Origin: Saccharibacillus alkalitolerans
Lineage (GTDB): Bacteria; Bacillota; Bacilli; Paenibacillales; Paenibacillaceae
Assembly: GCF_011090185.1 (NCBI RefSeq)
Contig: NZ_JAAFGS010000002.1
Span: 62,001 to 126,000, forward strand
Direction of reading: 5' to 3'
Length of the DNA: 64,000 nucleotides
Shown: piece after piece, positions 15,665 through 24,718 of the stretch
Layout of the letters: each line of letters starts with the position of its first letter
Numbering within the stretch: position 1 is the first letter of the stretch
Notes under the pieces: model-generated
The model's database searches: none
What the model was told of the DNA's origin: nothing
The model's input: only the letters and a program-made list of their open reading frames with translations
Position numbers and translations under genes: made by a program

Positions 15665-16420
15665 TCATTTAATCAGAGAATTCTCCTTCGCCGCTTTTAG
15701 CCAGTCCGGAAACTCGCCGAGCAGCCGGTCGTACAGCTCTTCGTCGGAAATCTTCTTCAGATCGTTGACCTGAAAAAAGTTCGCGTTGTCGATCAGGCGG
15801 CCGTCCAGGTCGTCGAGCTTTTTGAGGAATTGAAAATTTTCTTTCCCCACGCCGACGAACTGCCAGAAGATGCCCAGACGCGACGTCCGGCGTACGATTT
15901 CCGCCGCGCGTTCGCCGTCGAAGCAGTTGCCGTCGGTCACGAAAATGACGTACACCGGTTCTTCGGGACGCGGCGCGCTGACGCTCACCTTGGCGCGTCC
16001 GAGCCCGAATAATCCTTTTTTCACGCTGAGCGCGCCCGGATAATAATAGTCGGCGATCCGCTGCATAACGCCCGCGTAATTCGTTCCGTTTTCCAGCTTG
16101 TACTTGGGCCGGATCTCCCGGTCGACGAACTCGTAGAAATTCTCCTTGCCGATCTCGCCGACGGAATAATCGCCGACGCCGAACAAAAAGACGTCGGCCG
16201 CGCCGTTGTCGTCGAAGTTCATGCCGAGACCCAGCGTCCGTTCGCATACCGCTTGAACGATACCGCTCGAGAACAGTCCCGTCATCGAACCCGAGATGTC
16301 CAGCGCCAGCGCGACGCGTGCCCGCTGATTGCCCAATCCTTTTTTGCCGAGCGAAATCGTTGCCGTCTTGGAAAGGCTGATCAGATTCTCCTCGGCTTTT
16401 TTGCGCAAATCGATACTCAT
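15665..16420 (-). CDS. vWA-domain TerF/TerY-like protein, 251 aa
   Basis: A von Willebrand A domain occupies most of the protein. The MIDAS motif is DISGSMTG at D41-S45, with the later acidic partner in VIFVTDGNCFDG. MSIDLRKKAEENL at 16420 is chosen because AAAGGAG lies at the right distance. A start three codons earlier would be too close. vWA proteins of Ter loci bind metal ions and are predicted to act as adaptors. It appears to have its own promoter and to be cotranscribed with terB. Confidence 0.9.
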   Translation of the reverse strand: MSIDLRKKAEENLISLSKTATISLGKKGLGNQRARVALALDISGSMTGLFSSGIVQAVCERTLGLGMNFDDNGAADVFLFGVGDYSVGEIGKENFYEFVDREIRPKYKLENGTNYAGVMQRIADYYYPGALSVKKGLFGLGRAKVSVSAPRPEEPVYVIFVTDGNCFDGERAAEIVRRTSRLGIFWQFVGVGKENFQFLKKLDDLDGRLIDNANFFQVNDLKKISDEELYDRLLGEFPDWLKAAKENSLIK

Positions 16421-16468
16421 GCCCTGCATCTCCTTTCCGCCCGCCGCCTGCGGGTCAGCTTTGTTCTC

Positions 16469-16496
16469 ACTGTAACACCTGCGGAGCTTTTTTCAA
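16469..16496 (-). promoter_or_regulatory. Candidate promoter for the vWA-terB unit
   Basis: Minus strand TTGAAA (16496-16491), 16-base spacer, TACAGT (16474-16469). It is located about 50 bp upstream of ATG 16420. The match is moderate. Confidence 0.4.
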
Positions 16497-16505
16497 AAAA
16501 ATGGG

Positions 16506-17810
16506 CTAAACGTTTTTTTCGATCGAGTCGCGAACGCCGAAGTACCGTCGGACCGCCGCCCCGATAAAGAAGGCGAGCAGCGATATCCCCCCGGCGTACA
16601 GATACAGATCCACGATGCCGATCGTTTCCGCCAGCTTCGCCATACCGAGCAGCGACGCGCAGAAGATGATGTTGAGCACCGTCGCCTGCGCGGACAGCAC
16701 CTTGGGCAGCTCGTCGTCGCTCGCGCTCTGCTGGATCAGCGTGCGGCGCGCCACCATCGACAGCTCGGCGAACGGTCCCATGACGAGAACGAGCAGCAGC
16801 GCGGCGGACGGCGAAGACGTCTGCGAATACGCGATCGTCAGAAGCGAATAACCGAAAATACCCGTCAGCATGGAATCGAACAGCCGACGCTGCAGCCTTT
16901 TGACCAGCGCGACGACCAGCAGTCCCCCCAGTACCGCTCCGGCAAAATAAGCGGCGTTGATGAATCCCCACCATTCCTCGCCCCGCCCGAGCGCCTCCTG
17001 CACGAACAGCAGGGTAAACGCGCCGACCCAGACCGATCCGCCGAGCATGTCGATCGAATCGATCAGCGTCAGCGCGCGCAGCTTCCGGCTGCGGCCGATC
17101 AGCTTCCAGCCCTCGAGCAGCGCTTCGCGGCGGGAAAGCTCGGCCTGTCCGGCTTCGTCCCCGATCAACTCCGCATCGTCCGGCGCCGTGCCGGCCGTTC
17201 CCTCCGCAGTCCCGAAGCCGACCGAGACCGATGCTTTCCGGCCGGAAGGCTCGCGGATCAGCGCGGTGAACAGCAGCGCGGCCGCATACAGCACGCCGGC
17301 AACCAACAGCGTTCGGGACGCGCCGGCGAAAGCGACGATCACCCCGCTGACGCCCCAACCGGCAAACTGTACCGTCTGATCGCTGACCGAGATCAGGCCG
17401 TTGGCGCGCATCAGCCATTCCTTTTCTACGAGGCGCGGGACGAGAGCGTTTCGCACCGGCGTCGTCCAGCCGTCGAGAAACGACATGACGAACACCAGCG
17501 CGAAGACCGGAACGAGCGGCGCCGAGCCTTCGCCCGCCCGCAAATACAGCAGCAGCGCCGCAAAAACAAGCAGTTGGCCGCCCTGAGACAGCAGCATCAG
17601 ACGCGGCAGGCGAAATCTGCGCAGCATAAGCGGAGCAAGGAACCCGCTGAGAATCTGCGAGAAAATACGAAAAAAGGGCACGAGAATGGTCGAAACGACC
17701 GATTCCGTGCCTTGCAGTACGAGAACGGTGAGCGCCGTCACGTACAAAATATCGGCCGCGTTGGACATCGTTTGCGAACTCCACAGCCAGTAGAACGATT
17801 GTTTTTTCAT
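16506..17810 (-). CDS. MFS transporter, 434 aa
   Basis: Twelve hydrophobic segments are split by a polar central loop (about residues 190-230, rich in Glu, Asp and Gly). The N-terminus MKKQSFYWLWSSQTMSNAAD and the arrangement resemble the MFS_3/enterobactin-exporter-like group of drug or metabolite exporters. The conserved loop DGWTTPVRNALVPRLV is typical of this group. AGGAGAG precedes ATG 17810. It follows no operon partner closely. The substrate is unknown. Confidence 0.85.
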   Translation of the reverse strand: MKKQSFYWLWSSQTMSNAADILYVTALTVLVLQGTESVVSTILVPFFRIFSQILSGFLAPLMLRRFRLPRLMLLSQGGQLLVFAALLLYLRAGEGSAPLVPVFALVFVMSFLDGWTTPVRNALVPRLVEKEWLMRANGLISVSDQTVQFAGWGVSGVIVAFAGASRTLLVAGVLYAAALLFTALIREPSGRKASVSVGFGTAEGTAGTAPDDAELIGDEAGQAELSRREALLEGWKLIGRSRKLRALTLIDSIDMLGGSVWVGAFTLLFVQEALGRGEEWWGFINAAYFAGAVLGGLLVVALVKRLQRRLFDSMLTGIFGYSLLTIAYSQTSSPSAALLLVLVMGPFAELSMVARRTLIQQSASDDELPKVLSAQATVLNIIFCASLLGMAKLAETIGIVDLYLYAGGISLLAFFIGAAVRRYFGVRDSIEKNV

Positions 17811-17901
17811 GATCGGGTTCTCTCCTGTCGAAGCATCCGGTATGCGTTTATCAAAGATCTTTAAGTCGAGTTGACTAAAACGATCGGTGGAATTCCCGGC
17901 T

Positions 17902-18648
17902 TTACGACGTCAGCTTTACATACAGCCGCGCCCCGTATTCGATCAATCGAATGCCGAATACGCTGGCAAACAGGATCACCGTGATCCAAATGCCGATCCG
18001 TTCGACGCGCTTGCCCGATTTTTTGCCCGTCGTCATCAGGCCGAAGCGGATCTTCCACTTCAGCGGCGGCAGCGGGCGGATGCCGTTCTTGCTCAGCGAG
18101 TCGCACGCCAGATGCAGCAGATAGCCCAGCCCTCCGGCCAGCCAGATCGACGGTCCGTGCGAAGCGGTGAGTCCGTACAGCAGCAGCGTCCAGGCTGCCG
18201 TCGCGTAAAACGTATGCGTGATTCCCCGGTGCGGAGCCAACGAAAAGACGATCAGCAAAATGCCTCCCATCCGGTTCCAGGGCGCGTAATGCTCCCCGAG
18301 CACGATGACGGCCAGCCCGATCAGCACGAACGCGCCTTTGCGCAGCGCCTGTTCGGGCAGGAACATGGCGACGACCGCGATGGCGGCCAGTACGCTGTTC
18401 CAGGGCTGCTCGATCGGCGCATAAAATAACAGCGCAGCGCCGATCAGCAGCATAGCCGACTGCAGAATGCGCAGCAGGCGGTCGGGCAGCGCCCGGGTAA
18501 CGAGTATGGAATTCGGATGGTCGATGTCCGGCAGCAGCGAGCTGACCGCCGCGATCGCGACCGCTCCCGGCGTGACCGGCGCTCCCGTCAGCGCCAGCAG
18601 GGACAGCGATACGCCGGTCCCGATAATAAAATGAGCTTTTCCCATCAT
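17902..18648 (-). CDS. YdjM-type membrane-bound metal-dependent hydrolase family protein, 248 aa
   Basis: The N-terminus MMGKAHFIIGTGVSL supplies the first histidine and SLLPDIDHPNS (about 37-47) supplies the Asp/His metal site of the YdjM/DUF457 family. A later RGITHTFYATAAW contributes another histidine and GYLLHLACDSLSKNGI adds the last. About five to six membrane helices follow the usual family pattern. AAAGGA lies 11 bases before the double ATG. Family members are often damage-inducible in other bacteria, but no LexA box was recognised here. Confidence 0.85.
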   Translation of the reverse strand: MMGKAHFIIGTGVSLSLLALTGAPVTPGAVAIAAVSSLLPDIDHPNSILVTRALPDRLLRILQSAMLLIGAALLFYAPIEQPWNSVLAAIAVVAMFLPEQALRKGAFVLIGLAVIVLGEHYAPWNRMGGILLIVFSLAPHRGITHTFYATAAWTLLLYGLTASHGPSIWLAGGLGYLLHLACDSLSKNGIRPLPPLKWKIRFGLMTTGKKSGKRVERIGIWITVILFASVFGIRLIEYGARLYVKLTS

Positions 18649-19103
18649 GGTCTTGGTTGTCCTTTCGTTTGTTCGGCAATGATAGGAACGGCGCTTCCCC
18701 ATATGGAAACAGTTCCGTTACGGCAGGCGGTCGGGATGCTCTCGGAGCACTCTTTCGCGTATATGATCAACAACTTCTTCAGCCTTTATTTCACAACGGA
18801 AACACGCTCCCCGAATCGTCGAATTATCTTTAACCTTTTGGCAAGGCTTATGTAAATTTTCGTCTTTTTCATCATATCACACCCCTGTTCGCGTCTCAAT
18901 ACGAACACGAAATTTTTGCGAACGGGCATTCGGGGATTTTTTCGCGGCTTCCGCCGCCCGAAAAACTGCTCCCTAACGGGCATTTCTTCGTATCCAGCCG
19001 GGCAAAATCATGTTATACTCGAGGATGCCGCTTCGGCGGCTGCCGATTCCGGCATAATCGCATATCATCGCCAGATGAAGAGATTCCGCGCCCCTAAGGC
19101 GCG
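18649..19103. other. Gene-free region upstream of queC
   Basis: No coding frame with a plausible ribosome binding site was found. The right end carries the queC promoter and leader, including a -10 element at 19014-19019. The rest contains A/T-rich stretches that probably hold the promoter of the divergent YdjM-type gene. Confidence 0.5.
19012..19019 (+). promoter_or_regulatory. Extended -10 element of the queC leader promoter
   Basis: TGTTATACT contains TG followed by TATACT, an extended -10. No strong -35 is seen at the usual distance. It is placed about 80 bp before the preQ1 aptamer. Confidence 0.45.
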
Positions 19104-19138
19104 GGAGAGGTTCGAGAACTCCCTCTATAAAAAACTAT
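19104..19138 (+). ncRNA. preQ1-I riboswitch aptamer
   Basis: The element starts GGAGAGGTTCGAGAACTCCC and continues CTCTATAAAAAACTA. This is the preQ1-I pattern: a GAGAGG/CCCTCT stem, a C-containing loop, and the A-rich tail that folds back as a pseudoknot. It lies 140 bp upstream of queC, the expected target, and would switch the queCDEF operon off when preQ1 is abundant. Confidence 0.9.
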
Positions 19139-19146
19139 TCGCCGCC

Positions 19147-19187
19147 CCGCCGAATTCGAGGCTTTTTCGGCGTGCCTTTTTGGAACC
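19147..19187 (+). terminator. Putative riboswitch-controlled terminator of the queC leader
   Basis: CGCCGAA and TTCGGCG form a 7-bp stem about 10 nt downstream of the aptamer, followed after TGCC by five T residues. The U-tract is offset, so efficiency is uncertain. Confidence 0.5.
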
Positions 19188-19239
19188 GCTGCGCGGATCG
19201 CGCTCGGTCGGCACTGTTTTTTACGGCAAGTTCCTGGAC

Positions 19240-19277
19240 CTCTTTCCTTCCCATCATGAAGAAGAAAGAGGTTTTTT
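19240..19277 (+). promoter_or_regulatory. Hairpin sequestering the queC Shine-Dalgarno
   Basis: CCTCTTT and AAAGAGG form a stem whose 3' arm contains the AGAGG ribosome binding site of queC. Six T residues follow immediately, so it could act as a translational block, a terminator or both. It offers a second control layer below the preQ1 aptamer. Confidence 0.5.
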
Positions 19278-19279
19278 GC

Positions 19280-19942
19280 ATGCTCAAAAACGAAAAAGCG
19301 GTCGTCGTGTTCAGCGGCGGCCAGGATAGCACCACCTGCCTGTTCTGGGCGAAGCGGACGTTCGCCGAAGTTCAGGCGGTCACGTTCGACTACGGCCAGC
19401 GGCATAAGCTCGAGATCGAATGCGCCAAGTCCATCGCGCAGGAGCTCGGCGTCAAGCATACCGTGCTCGACATGAGCCTGCTGAACCAGCTCGCTCCCAA
19501 TGCCCTTACGAGAGACGACATCGAAATCGCGCATGAGGAAGGCGAGCTGCCGAGCACGTTCGTCGAAGGCCGCAATCTGCTGTTCCTCAGCTTCGCCGCC
19601 ATCCTCGCCAAAACGTCCGGCGCGCGCCATATCGTGACCGGCGTGTGCGAAACGGACTTCAGCGGCTACCCGGACTGCCGCGATACGTTCGTCAAATCGC
19701 TCGACGTGACGCTGAACCTGGCCATGGATTATCCGTTCGTCATCCATACCCCGCTCATGTGGCTCGACAAAGCCGAGACGTGGGCGCTGGCCGACGAGCT
19801 GGACGCGTTCGATTACGTGCGCGAGCGTACGCTGACCTGCTATAACGGCGTCATCGGCGACGGCTGCGGCGAATGCCCGGCCTGCCGGCTGCGCCGCGCG
19901 GGTCTCGACAAATATATGACGGAACGGAAGGCAAAAGCATGA
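19280..19942 (+). CDS. queC: 7-cyano-7-deazaguanine synthase QueC, 220 aa
   Basis: QueC converts 7-carboxy-7-deazaguanine to preQ0 using ATP and ammonia. The PP-loop FSGGQDSTT (residues 11-19) binds ATP and the C-terminal [10 protein letters not shown] cluster with an upstream Cys binds zinc. Length is standard. ATG 19280 uses AAGAAAGAGG as ribosome binding site. A longer in-frame start lacks one. Its stop overlaps the queD start by 4 bp. Confidence 0.97.
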   Translation: MLKNEKAVVVFSGGQDSTTCLFWAKRTFAEVQAVTFDYGQRHKLEIECAKSIAQELGVKHTVLDMSLLNQLAPNALTRDDIEIAHEEGELPSTFVEGRNLLFLSFAAILAKTSGARHIVTGVCETDFSGYPDCRDTFVKSLDVTLNLAMDYPFVIHTPLMWLDKAETWALADELDAFDYVRERTLTCYNGVIGDGCGECPACRLRRAGLDKYMTERKAKA

Positions 19943-20442
19943 GCGAACAGGATAAGCAGCACCGCCAACCGGGACCTTTTCATATCGTTCGGCAGCTTCA
20001 AGTGTTCGGCGAAGACATTACGGGCGAGCAGCTCCGCTATCACCGCAAACGAGTCATGGTCAGCAAGTCGTTCACGTTCGACGCCGCCCATCACCTGCAC
20101 GACTACGAAGGCAAGTGCAAAAATCTGCACGGACACACCTACGAGGTCGTATTCGGCATCTCGGCGGTCCCCGCATCGAACGGCATCGCGGTGGACTTCG
20201 GCGAGATCAAGACCATCTGGAAAGAGCGGATCGAGACGTATCTGGATCACCGCTACCTGAACGAGACGCTTCCGCTCATGAATACGACGGCGGAGAACAT
20301 GGTCGTCTGGATCTACGAGCAGATGGAAGCCGCTCTCCGCTCCGACGAATATCGGACGCTCGGCGCCCGCACCGAATTCGTCCGTCTGTTCGAGACGCCG
20401 ACTTCCTATGCCGAAGCGAGACGGGAGTGGATGGAAGAATGA
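19939..20442 (+). CDS. queD: 6-carboxy-5,6,7,8-tetrahydropterin synthase QueD, 167 aa
   Basis: QueD makes the pterin precursor of preQ0 from dihydroneopterin triphosphate. [20 protein letters not shown] (about 48-66) carries the zinc-binding histidines and the likely catalytic Cys60. It has about 40 extra N-terminal residues compared with short Bacillus QueD. The start at 19939 is set by the ATGA overlap with queC. It is the second gene of queCDEF. Confidence 0.96.
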   Translation: MSEQDKQHRQPGPFHIVRQLQVFGEDITGEQLRYHRKRVMVSKSFTFDAAHHLHDYEGKCKNLHGHTYEVVFGISAVPASNGIAVDFGEIKTIWKERIETYLDHRYLNETLPLMNTTAENMVVWIYEQMEAALRSDEYRTLGARTEFVRLFETPTSYAEARREWMEE

Positions 20443-21203
20443 GCGATTCCGCGAAAACCCTTCCTCCCGATCCGTCGGCGCGCCCGATTCCCGTATTGGA
20501 AATCTTCGGCCCGACCATTCAAGGCGAAGGCATGTCGATCGGCCGCAAAACGATGTTCGTTCGCACGGCCGGCTGCGACTACCGCTGCTCCTGGTGCGAT
20601 TCCAAATTCACCTGGGACGGCAGCGCCAAAGACGAAATCCGCATGCTGAGCGCGGCGCAGATCGTCGAAGAACTGTTCGCCCTCGGCGGCGATACGTTCG
20701 ATCACGTGACGATCTCCGGCGGCAATCCGCTGCTGATCTCGCAGATGTCCTGCCTCGTGCAGCAGCTGCGCGAACGAGGCATCCGGACCGCCGTCGAGAC
20801 CCAGGGCTCCCGCTGGCAGGACTGGCTGGTGCGCATCGACGAAGTGACGCTGTCCCCGAAGCCGCCGAGCTCGGGCATGGATACCGACTTCGAAGCGCTC
20901 GATTCCATCGTTTCCCGCCTGCTGGAAGCGCCCGGCCGGCGCGACCTGTGCATCAAGATCGTCATTTTCGACGAAAACGATCTGACTTACGCCCGAGCCG
21001 TGCATAAACGTTATCCGGACGTGCCGTTCATTTTGCAGACGGGCAATCCGCAGGTCTCCGGCGAGTCCGACGATCACGTCTCTTCCCTGCTGAAGCGCTA
21101 CGAATGGTTGATCGGACGCCTGTCCGAACTGCCGGATCTTAAGGACGCCCGCGCGCTGCCGCAGCTGCATACGCTCGTCTGGGGCAACAAGCGCGGCGTC
21201 TAA
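20439..21203 (+). CDS. queE: 7-carboxy-7-deazaguanine synthase QueE, 254 aa
   Basis: This radical SAM enzyme rearranges carboxytetrahydropterin to 7-carboxy-7-deazaguanine. The iron-sulfur motif is C46-x3-C50-x2-C53 in AGCDYRCSWCDSKFTW. GPTIQGEGMSIGR and the glycine-rich VTISGGNPLL are family signatures. The start overlaps the queD stop as ATGA. A frame open upstream of this ATG runs through queD and is not used. Confidence 0.97.
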   Translation: MSDSAKTLPPDPSARPIPVLEIFGPTIQGEGMSIGRKTMFVRTAGCDYRCSWCDSKFTWDGSAKDEIRMLSAAQIVEELFALGGDTFDHVTISGGNPLLISQMSCLVQQLRERGIRTAVETQGSRWQDWLVRIDEVTLSPKPPSSGMDTDFEALDSIVSRLLEAPGRRDLCIKIVIFDENDLTYARAVHKRYPDVPFILQTGNPQVSGESDDHVSSLLKRYEWLIGRLSELPDLKDARALPQLHTLVWGNKRGV

Positions 21204-21243
21204 CTTTTTCATCTATAACTTTTTCATATAAAGGAGATTTTTC

Positions 21244-21741
21244 ATGAGCCATTCCCGCCAAGACGGTCTGGAAGACCTGACGCTGCTGGGCAACCAGGGC
21301 ACCAAATACACGTTCGAATACGATCCGGGCATTTTGGAGTCGTTCGACAACAAGCACGCCTACCGCGATTATTTCGTCAAATTCAACTGTCCGGAGTTCA
21401 CGAGCCTGTGCCCGATCACGGGACAGCCGGACTTCGCGACGATCTATATCAGCTACATTCCGGACGTGAAAATGGTCGAGAGCAAATCGCTCAAATTGTA
21501 TCTGTTCAGCTTCCGCAACCACGGCGACTTCCACGAAGACTGCATGAACATCATCATGAACGACCTGATCAAGCTGATGGATCCCCGCTACATCGAAGTC
21601 TGGGGCAAATTCACGCCGCGCGGCGGCATCTCCATCGACCCGTACACCAACTACGGCAAGCCGGGCACGAAGTACGAAGAATTGGCATGGAACCGGATGA
21701 TGAACCACGATCTGTATCCGGAAAAAGTGGACAACCGCTAA
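21244..21741 (+). CDS. queF: NADPH-dependent preQ0 reductase QueF, 165 aa
   Basis: QueF reduces the nitrile of preQ0 to the aminomethyl group of preQ1. [14 protein letters not shown] holds the nucleophilic Cys56 and [20 protein letters not shown] is the QueF motif that binds NADPH and substrate. Length matches the single-domain Bacillus type. AAAGGAG precedes ATG 21244. It completes the preQ1 operon and is followed by a terminator. Confidence 0.97.
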   Translation: MSHSRQDGLEDLTLLGNQGTKYTFEYDPGILESFDNKHAYRDYFVKFNCPEFTSLCPITGQPDFATIYISYIPDVKMVESKSLKLYLFSFRNHGDFHEDCMNIIMNDLIKLMDPRYIEVWGKFTPRGGISIDPYTNYGKPGTKYEELAWNRMMNHDLYPEKVDNR

Positions 21742-21753
21742 AAGACCTCCGGC

Positions 21754-21798
21754 ATCCCCGCGTCGCTTTCGAAATCCGGAAGTGACGCGGGGATTTTT
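21754..21798 (+). terminator. Terminator of queCDEF
   Basis: ATCCCCGCGTC and GACGCGGGGAT are perfect 11-bp arms followed by five T residues. Confidence 0.9.
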
Positions 21799-21805
21799 CT
21801 GAGGG

Positions 21806-21811
21806 TATAAT
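21806..21811 (+). promoter_or_regulatory. -10 element of the rhodanese gene
   Basis: TATAAT lies about 50 bp upstream of ATG 21865, directly after the queF terminator. The -35 region overlaps the terminator arm (TGACGC) and is weak. Confidence 0.45.
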
Positions 21812-21864
21812 GGGACGGGAAGAGAAAAAGCTTCGCCCATACCCAACCGAGAGGATGATCAACA

Positions 21865-22260
21865 ATGGCTCTGACATTTACGGACATGGTTACCCAGGCA
21901 AAAAACAACGTACCGGGCGTCACTTCGCAGGAAGCGCGCGAGAAAATCAACGCCAACCCCGATACGTTCATCATCGACGTACAGGACGCCGCCGATGCGG
22001 GCGCCTGCGGCCTGATTCCGAGCAGCGTCAACATTTCGCTCGGCATGCTGCCGATCCGCGCCGACCTCGGCGTGCCGGCCGAACTGCGCGACGAGCGCCT
22101 GAGCGATCGCAATCGCCCGATTCTCGTCACCTGCGGCGCCGGCGGACAAGCCGCCCTGGGCGCTTATGCGCTGAAGCTGATGGGCTTCACCGACGTGGCG
22201 TACATTGACGGCGGAACGGCGGCCTGGAAGCAGGCGGGCTTTGACGTCGAAGAAGCGTAA
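21865..22260 (+). CDS. Rhodanese-domain protein, 131 aa
   Basis: A single rhodanese homology domain. It has TFIIDVQDAADAGACGLIPSS near the N-terminus and the active-site loop VTCGAGGQAA with Cys90, then AYIDGGTAAWKQAGF at the C-terminus. It would carry sulfane sulfur as a persulfide on Cys90. GAGAGGA precedes ATG 21865. It stands alone between the queF terminator and a convergent antiporter gene. Confidence 0.92.
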   Translation: MALTFTDMVTQAKNNVPGVTSQEAREKINANPDTFIIDVQDAADAGACGLIPSSVNISLGMLPIRADLGVPAELRDERLSDRNRPILVTCGAGGQAALGAYALKLMGFTDVAYIDGGTAAWKQAGFDVEEA

Positions 22261-22330
22261 CCGAATCCGCCCGCTCCTACCGTGCCGGCCATCGCAGGAT
22301 GGCAAAAGGCACCGATAAAGCGGCGCAGCG

Positions 22331-22367
22331 AAAAACCGGCCCGGGCCGCAGCCCGATGCCGGCTTTT
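22331..22367. terminator. Probable shared terminator of rhodanese and antiporter genes
   Basis: AAAAACCGGC and GCCGGCTTTT arms pair with one bulge around a GC-rich inner stem, between the convergent genes ending at 22260 and 22387. Confidence 0.5.
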
Positions 22368-22386
22368 CGGCATGTAGAAGAAAGCC

Positions 22387-23589
22387 TTACTTGTCGCGGT
22401 TCAGCAGCCGGGTCAGCGGATACACCCCCGTGCTCTGCAGCAGGAGAGACAGGAAAATGGCGGCGAACGCCAGCGGCACGAGCCGCGCGTCGGGGCCCGA
22501 TACCGCCTCCTGCGTCCACAGCAGCAGCGCGACCGACATGGTGCCTTTGATGCCCGACCACGTGATGAGCAGCGAAGCGCGGCCCGCATGCCCGAATTTC
22601 CGTCTCCATGCCGGAACCGAATACATCGAAGCCGTGATCATGACGAGGCGAACGAGCAGCGACAGCATGAAGACCACGGCAGCCAGCCCCCAACCCGGGA
22701 ACCCCAAATACCCCGCCCCGTCCAGGCCGATCCATAAGAAGAGCACGGCGAGCAGACTCGGTTTGACGATATCCCAGAAGCCGTCCAGATGCCCTTTCAA
22801 GCCGCCTTCTCCCTCCGTATGTCCGATTTCGTAGGCAAGCATCATTCCCGAAGCCACGGTCGCCAGCACGCCCGAGCCTCCGATCGCTTCCGAGACATAA
22901 AAGCCTCCGTACGCGGCAGCGAGCGTGACCATGACGCGATATGCTTTGTTATCGTTGAAACGGACGACGCGGCTGAGCAGCCAGCCCAGCAGAAGTCCCG
23001 TTCCGACTCCCTTGACGGATACGAGCAGGAACTCGGAAGCAAACGTTCCGACGGAAAATCCCTCCCCCGTCTGCAGCATGGAGAGAAAAATCGTGAAAAT
23101 GACGATGCTGGTCCCGTCGTTGATCATCGATTCGCCTTCGACCACGCCGGACAGCCTGCCGGAACCCGAACTCTGCTTCAAAATGGCGGTCACCGATACC
23201 GGGTCCGTCGGAATCAGGATCGCCGCCAGCAGCAGCGCTCCCGCCCAGGACAGCGGGCTTCCCATCCACTGCGCCGCGTAATAAACGCCCGATCCCAGCA
23301 AAAAGGCGCTGACGATCAGCCCGCCCGTACTCAGCGCCGCAATCAACCCGAAGTCTTCCTTGAACCGCTTCAGCGGAAATTGATAGGCCGACGTGAACAA
23401 AATACCGGGAAGAAATACGTTGAAGATGATTTCTTTTGAAATATGCAGCGAAGAAAAGTAAGGAATAAACGACAGCCCGATTCCGAGCACGACCAGGACG
23501 ACGGGAACGGGAAAATACTTCTTTCGCAGGTCGACGGTGTAGACGACGTAACCGATCAGCAGCATGAGGACGATTTGATGGGTAATCAA
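22387..23589 (-). CDS. Na+/H+ antiporter, CPA1 (NhaP) type, 400 aa
   Basis: The protein has about twelve membrane helices. ILIPTDPVSVTAILKQ and EGESMINDGTSIVIF are the conserved CPA1 ion-binding segments, including the ND pair. LITWSGIKGTMSVALLL near the C-terminus is typical of NhaP. It exchanges cytoplasmic sodium for protons. The start is taken as TTG at 23589 because AAGAAAGGAG sits eight bases upstream. An ATG 12 codons earlier has no site. Confidence 0.88.
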   Translation of the reverse strand: MITHQIVLMLLIGYVVYTVDLRKKYFPVPVVLVVLGIGLSFIPYFSSLHISKEIIFNVFLPGILFTSAYQFPLKRFKEDFGLIAALSTGGLIVSAFLLGSGVYYAAQWMGSPLSWAGALLLAAILIPTDPVSVTAILKQSSGSGRLSGVVEGESMINDGTSIVIFTIFLSMLQTGEGFSVGTFASEFLLVSVKGVGTGLLLGWLLSRVVRFNDNKAYRVMVTLAAAYGGFYVSEAIGGSGVLATVASGMMLAYEIGHTEGEGGLKGHLDGFWDIVKPSLLAVLFLWIGLDGAGYLGFPGWGLAAVVFMLSLLVRLVMITASMYSVPAWRRKFGHAGRASLLITWSGIKGTMSVALLLWTQEAVSGPDARLVPLAFAAIFLSLLLQSTGVYPLTRLLNRDK

Positions 23590-23651
23590 TAGGACGACTC
23601 CTTTCTTCTTACACGGTTGGACCATATCCTTAAATACGGGGGGGAACCTTA

Positions 23652-24617
23652 ATGAAAAACAGACTTCGCGTCATTCCTTATCGCATGACGGCCCGGTCCG
23701 AGCAGGTCGGAGAAATTCCCGAAGGCGTCGAGCTCATTCAGGCCCCGCGCCTCTGGGAACGCACCCGGGGCGCAGGCGTCACGGTCGCCATTCTCGACAC
23801 CGGCTGCGACGCCGATCACCCCGACCTGGCGGAACGAATCGTCGGCGGCCGCAACTTCACGGACGACGACGGCGGGAATCCCGAAATCTACGAAGATTAC
23901 AACGGGCACGGCACCCATGTCGCGGGCACCATCGCGGCCGTACGGAACGGTTCCGGCGTTACCGGCGTCGCGCCGGAAGCCGATCTGCTGATTTTGAAAG
24001 TTCTGAACGGCGAAGGTTCCGGCGAATACGACTGGATTATCGGCGGAATCGATTATGCCGTGCAGCAGGGCGTCGACATTATTTCGATGTCGCTGGGCGG
24101 ACCGGAAGACGTGCCGGCTCTGCACGAAGCGATCCGGCGCGCGGTCGACGCGAACATTCTCGTCATCTGCGCGGCGGGCAACGAAGGCGACTCCGACGAA
24201 AGCACGAACGAATTCGGCTATCCCGGCTATTATAACGAAGTGATCAGCGTCGGCTCGGTCAATCTGGCCCGTCAGGCCTCGGAATTTTCGAACACCAATA
24301 ACGAAGTCGATCTGGTCGCTCCCGGCGAGGGCATTCTGTCCGCTTACCTGGGCAGAGGCTACGCTTCCCTGAGCGGCACCTCCATGGCCACGCCGCATGT
24401 GTCGGGCGCGATGGCGCTGATCAAGGTAATCGCCAACGAAAGCTTTGGCCGCAGCCTGACCGAACCCGAGCTGTACGCCCAGCTTGTGCGCCGGACGGTT
24501 CCGCTCGGCACTTCGCCCTACTTCGAAGGCAACGGCCTTCTGTATTTGACCGCGCTCGAAGAATTGAAACGGGTATTCGGTCCGGAAGAAACGGCCCGCA
24601 TTTTGAACAAGCATTGA
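23652..24617 (+). CDS. Intracellular subtilisin-like serine protease (ISP), S8 family, 321 aa
   Basis: The catalytic triad is D49 (AILDTGCD), H86 (NGHGTHVAG) and S244 (SGTSMATPHVSG). There is no signal peptide. The short N-terminal extension contains VIPY, like the LIPY inhibitory propeptide motif of Bacillus intracellular subtilisins, whose removal activates the enzyme. GGRNFTDDDGG is another ISP hallmark. It would degrade cytoplasmic proteins, typically late in growth. The ATG follows a G-rich GGGGGGAACC-like site. Confidence 0.95.
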   Translation: MKNRLRVIPYRMTARSEQVGEIPEGVELIQAPRLWERTRGAGVTVAILDTGCDADHPDLAERIVGGRNFTDDDGGNPEIYEDYNGHGTHVAGTIAAVRNGSGVTGVAPEADLLILKVLNGEGSGEYDWIIGGIDYAVQQGVDIISMSLGGPEDVPALHEAIRRAVDANILVICAAGNEGDSDESTNEFGYPGYYNEVISVGSVNLARQASEFSNTNNEVDLVAPGEGILSAYLGRGYASLSGTSMATPHVSGAMALIKVIANESFGRSLTEPELYAQLVRRTVPLGTSPYFEGNGLLYLTALEELKRVFGPEETARILNKH

Positions 24618-24718
24618 CATTGCGGCCGACGCGCCTGTTCCGCTCCCACACCTTTAAACGCATTCGCGCGGCGGGAAGCAGCGCGGCAGAAAGCGGCCCG
24701 GCTTCGGCCCGGCCGCTC

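Noticed and set aside
18786-18983. 65-codon minus-strand frame between the YdjM-type gene and queC
   Set aside because: Basic, low-complexity translation without a ribosome binding site.
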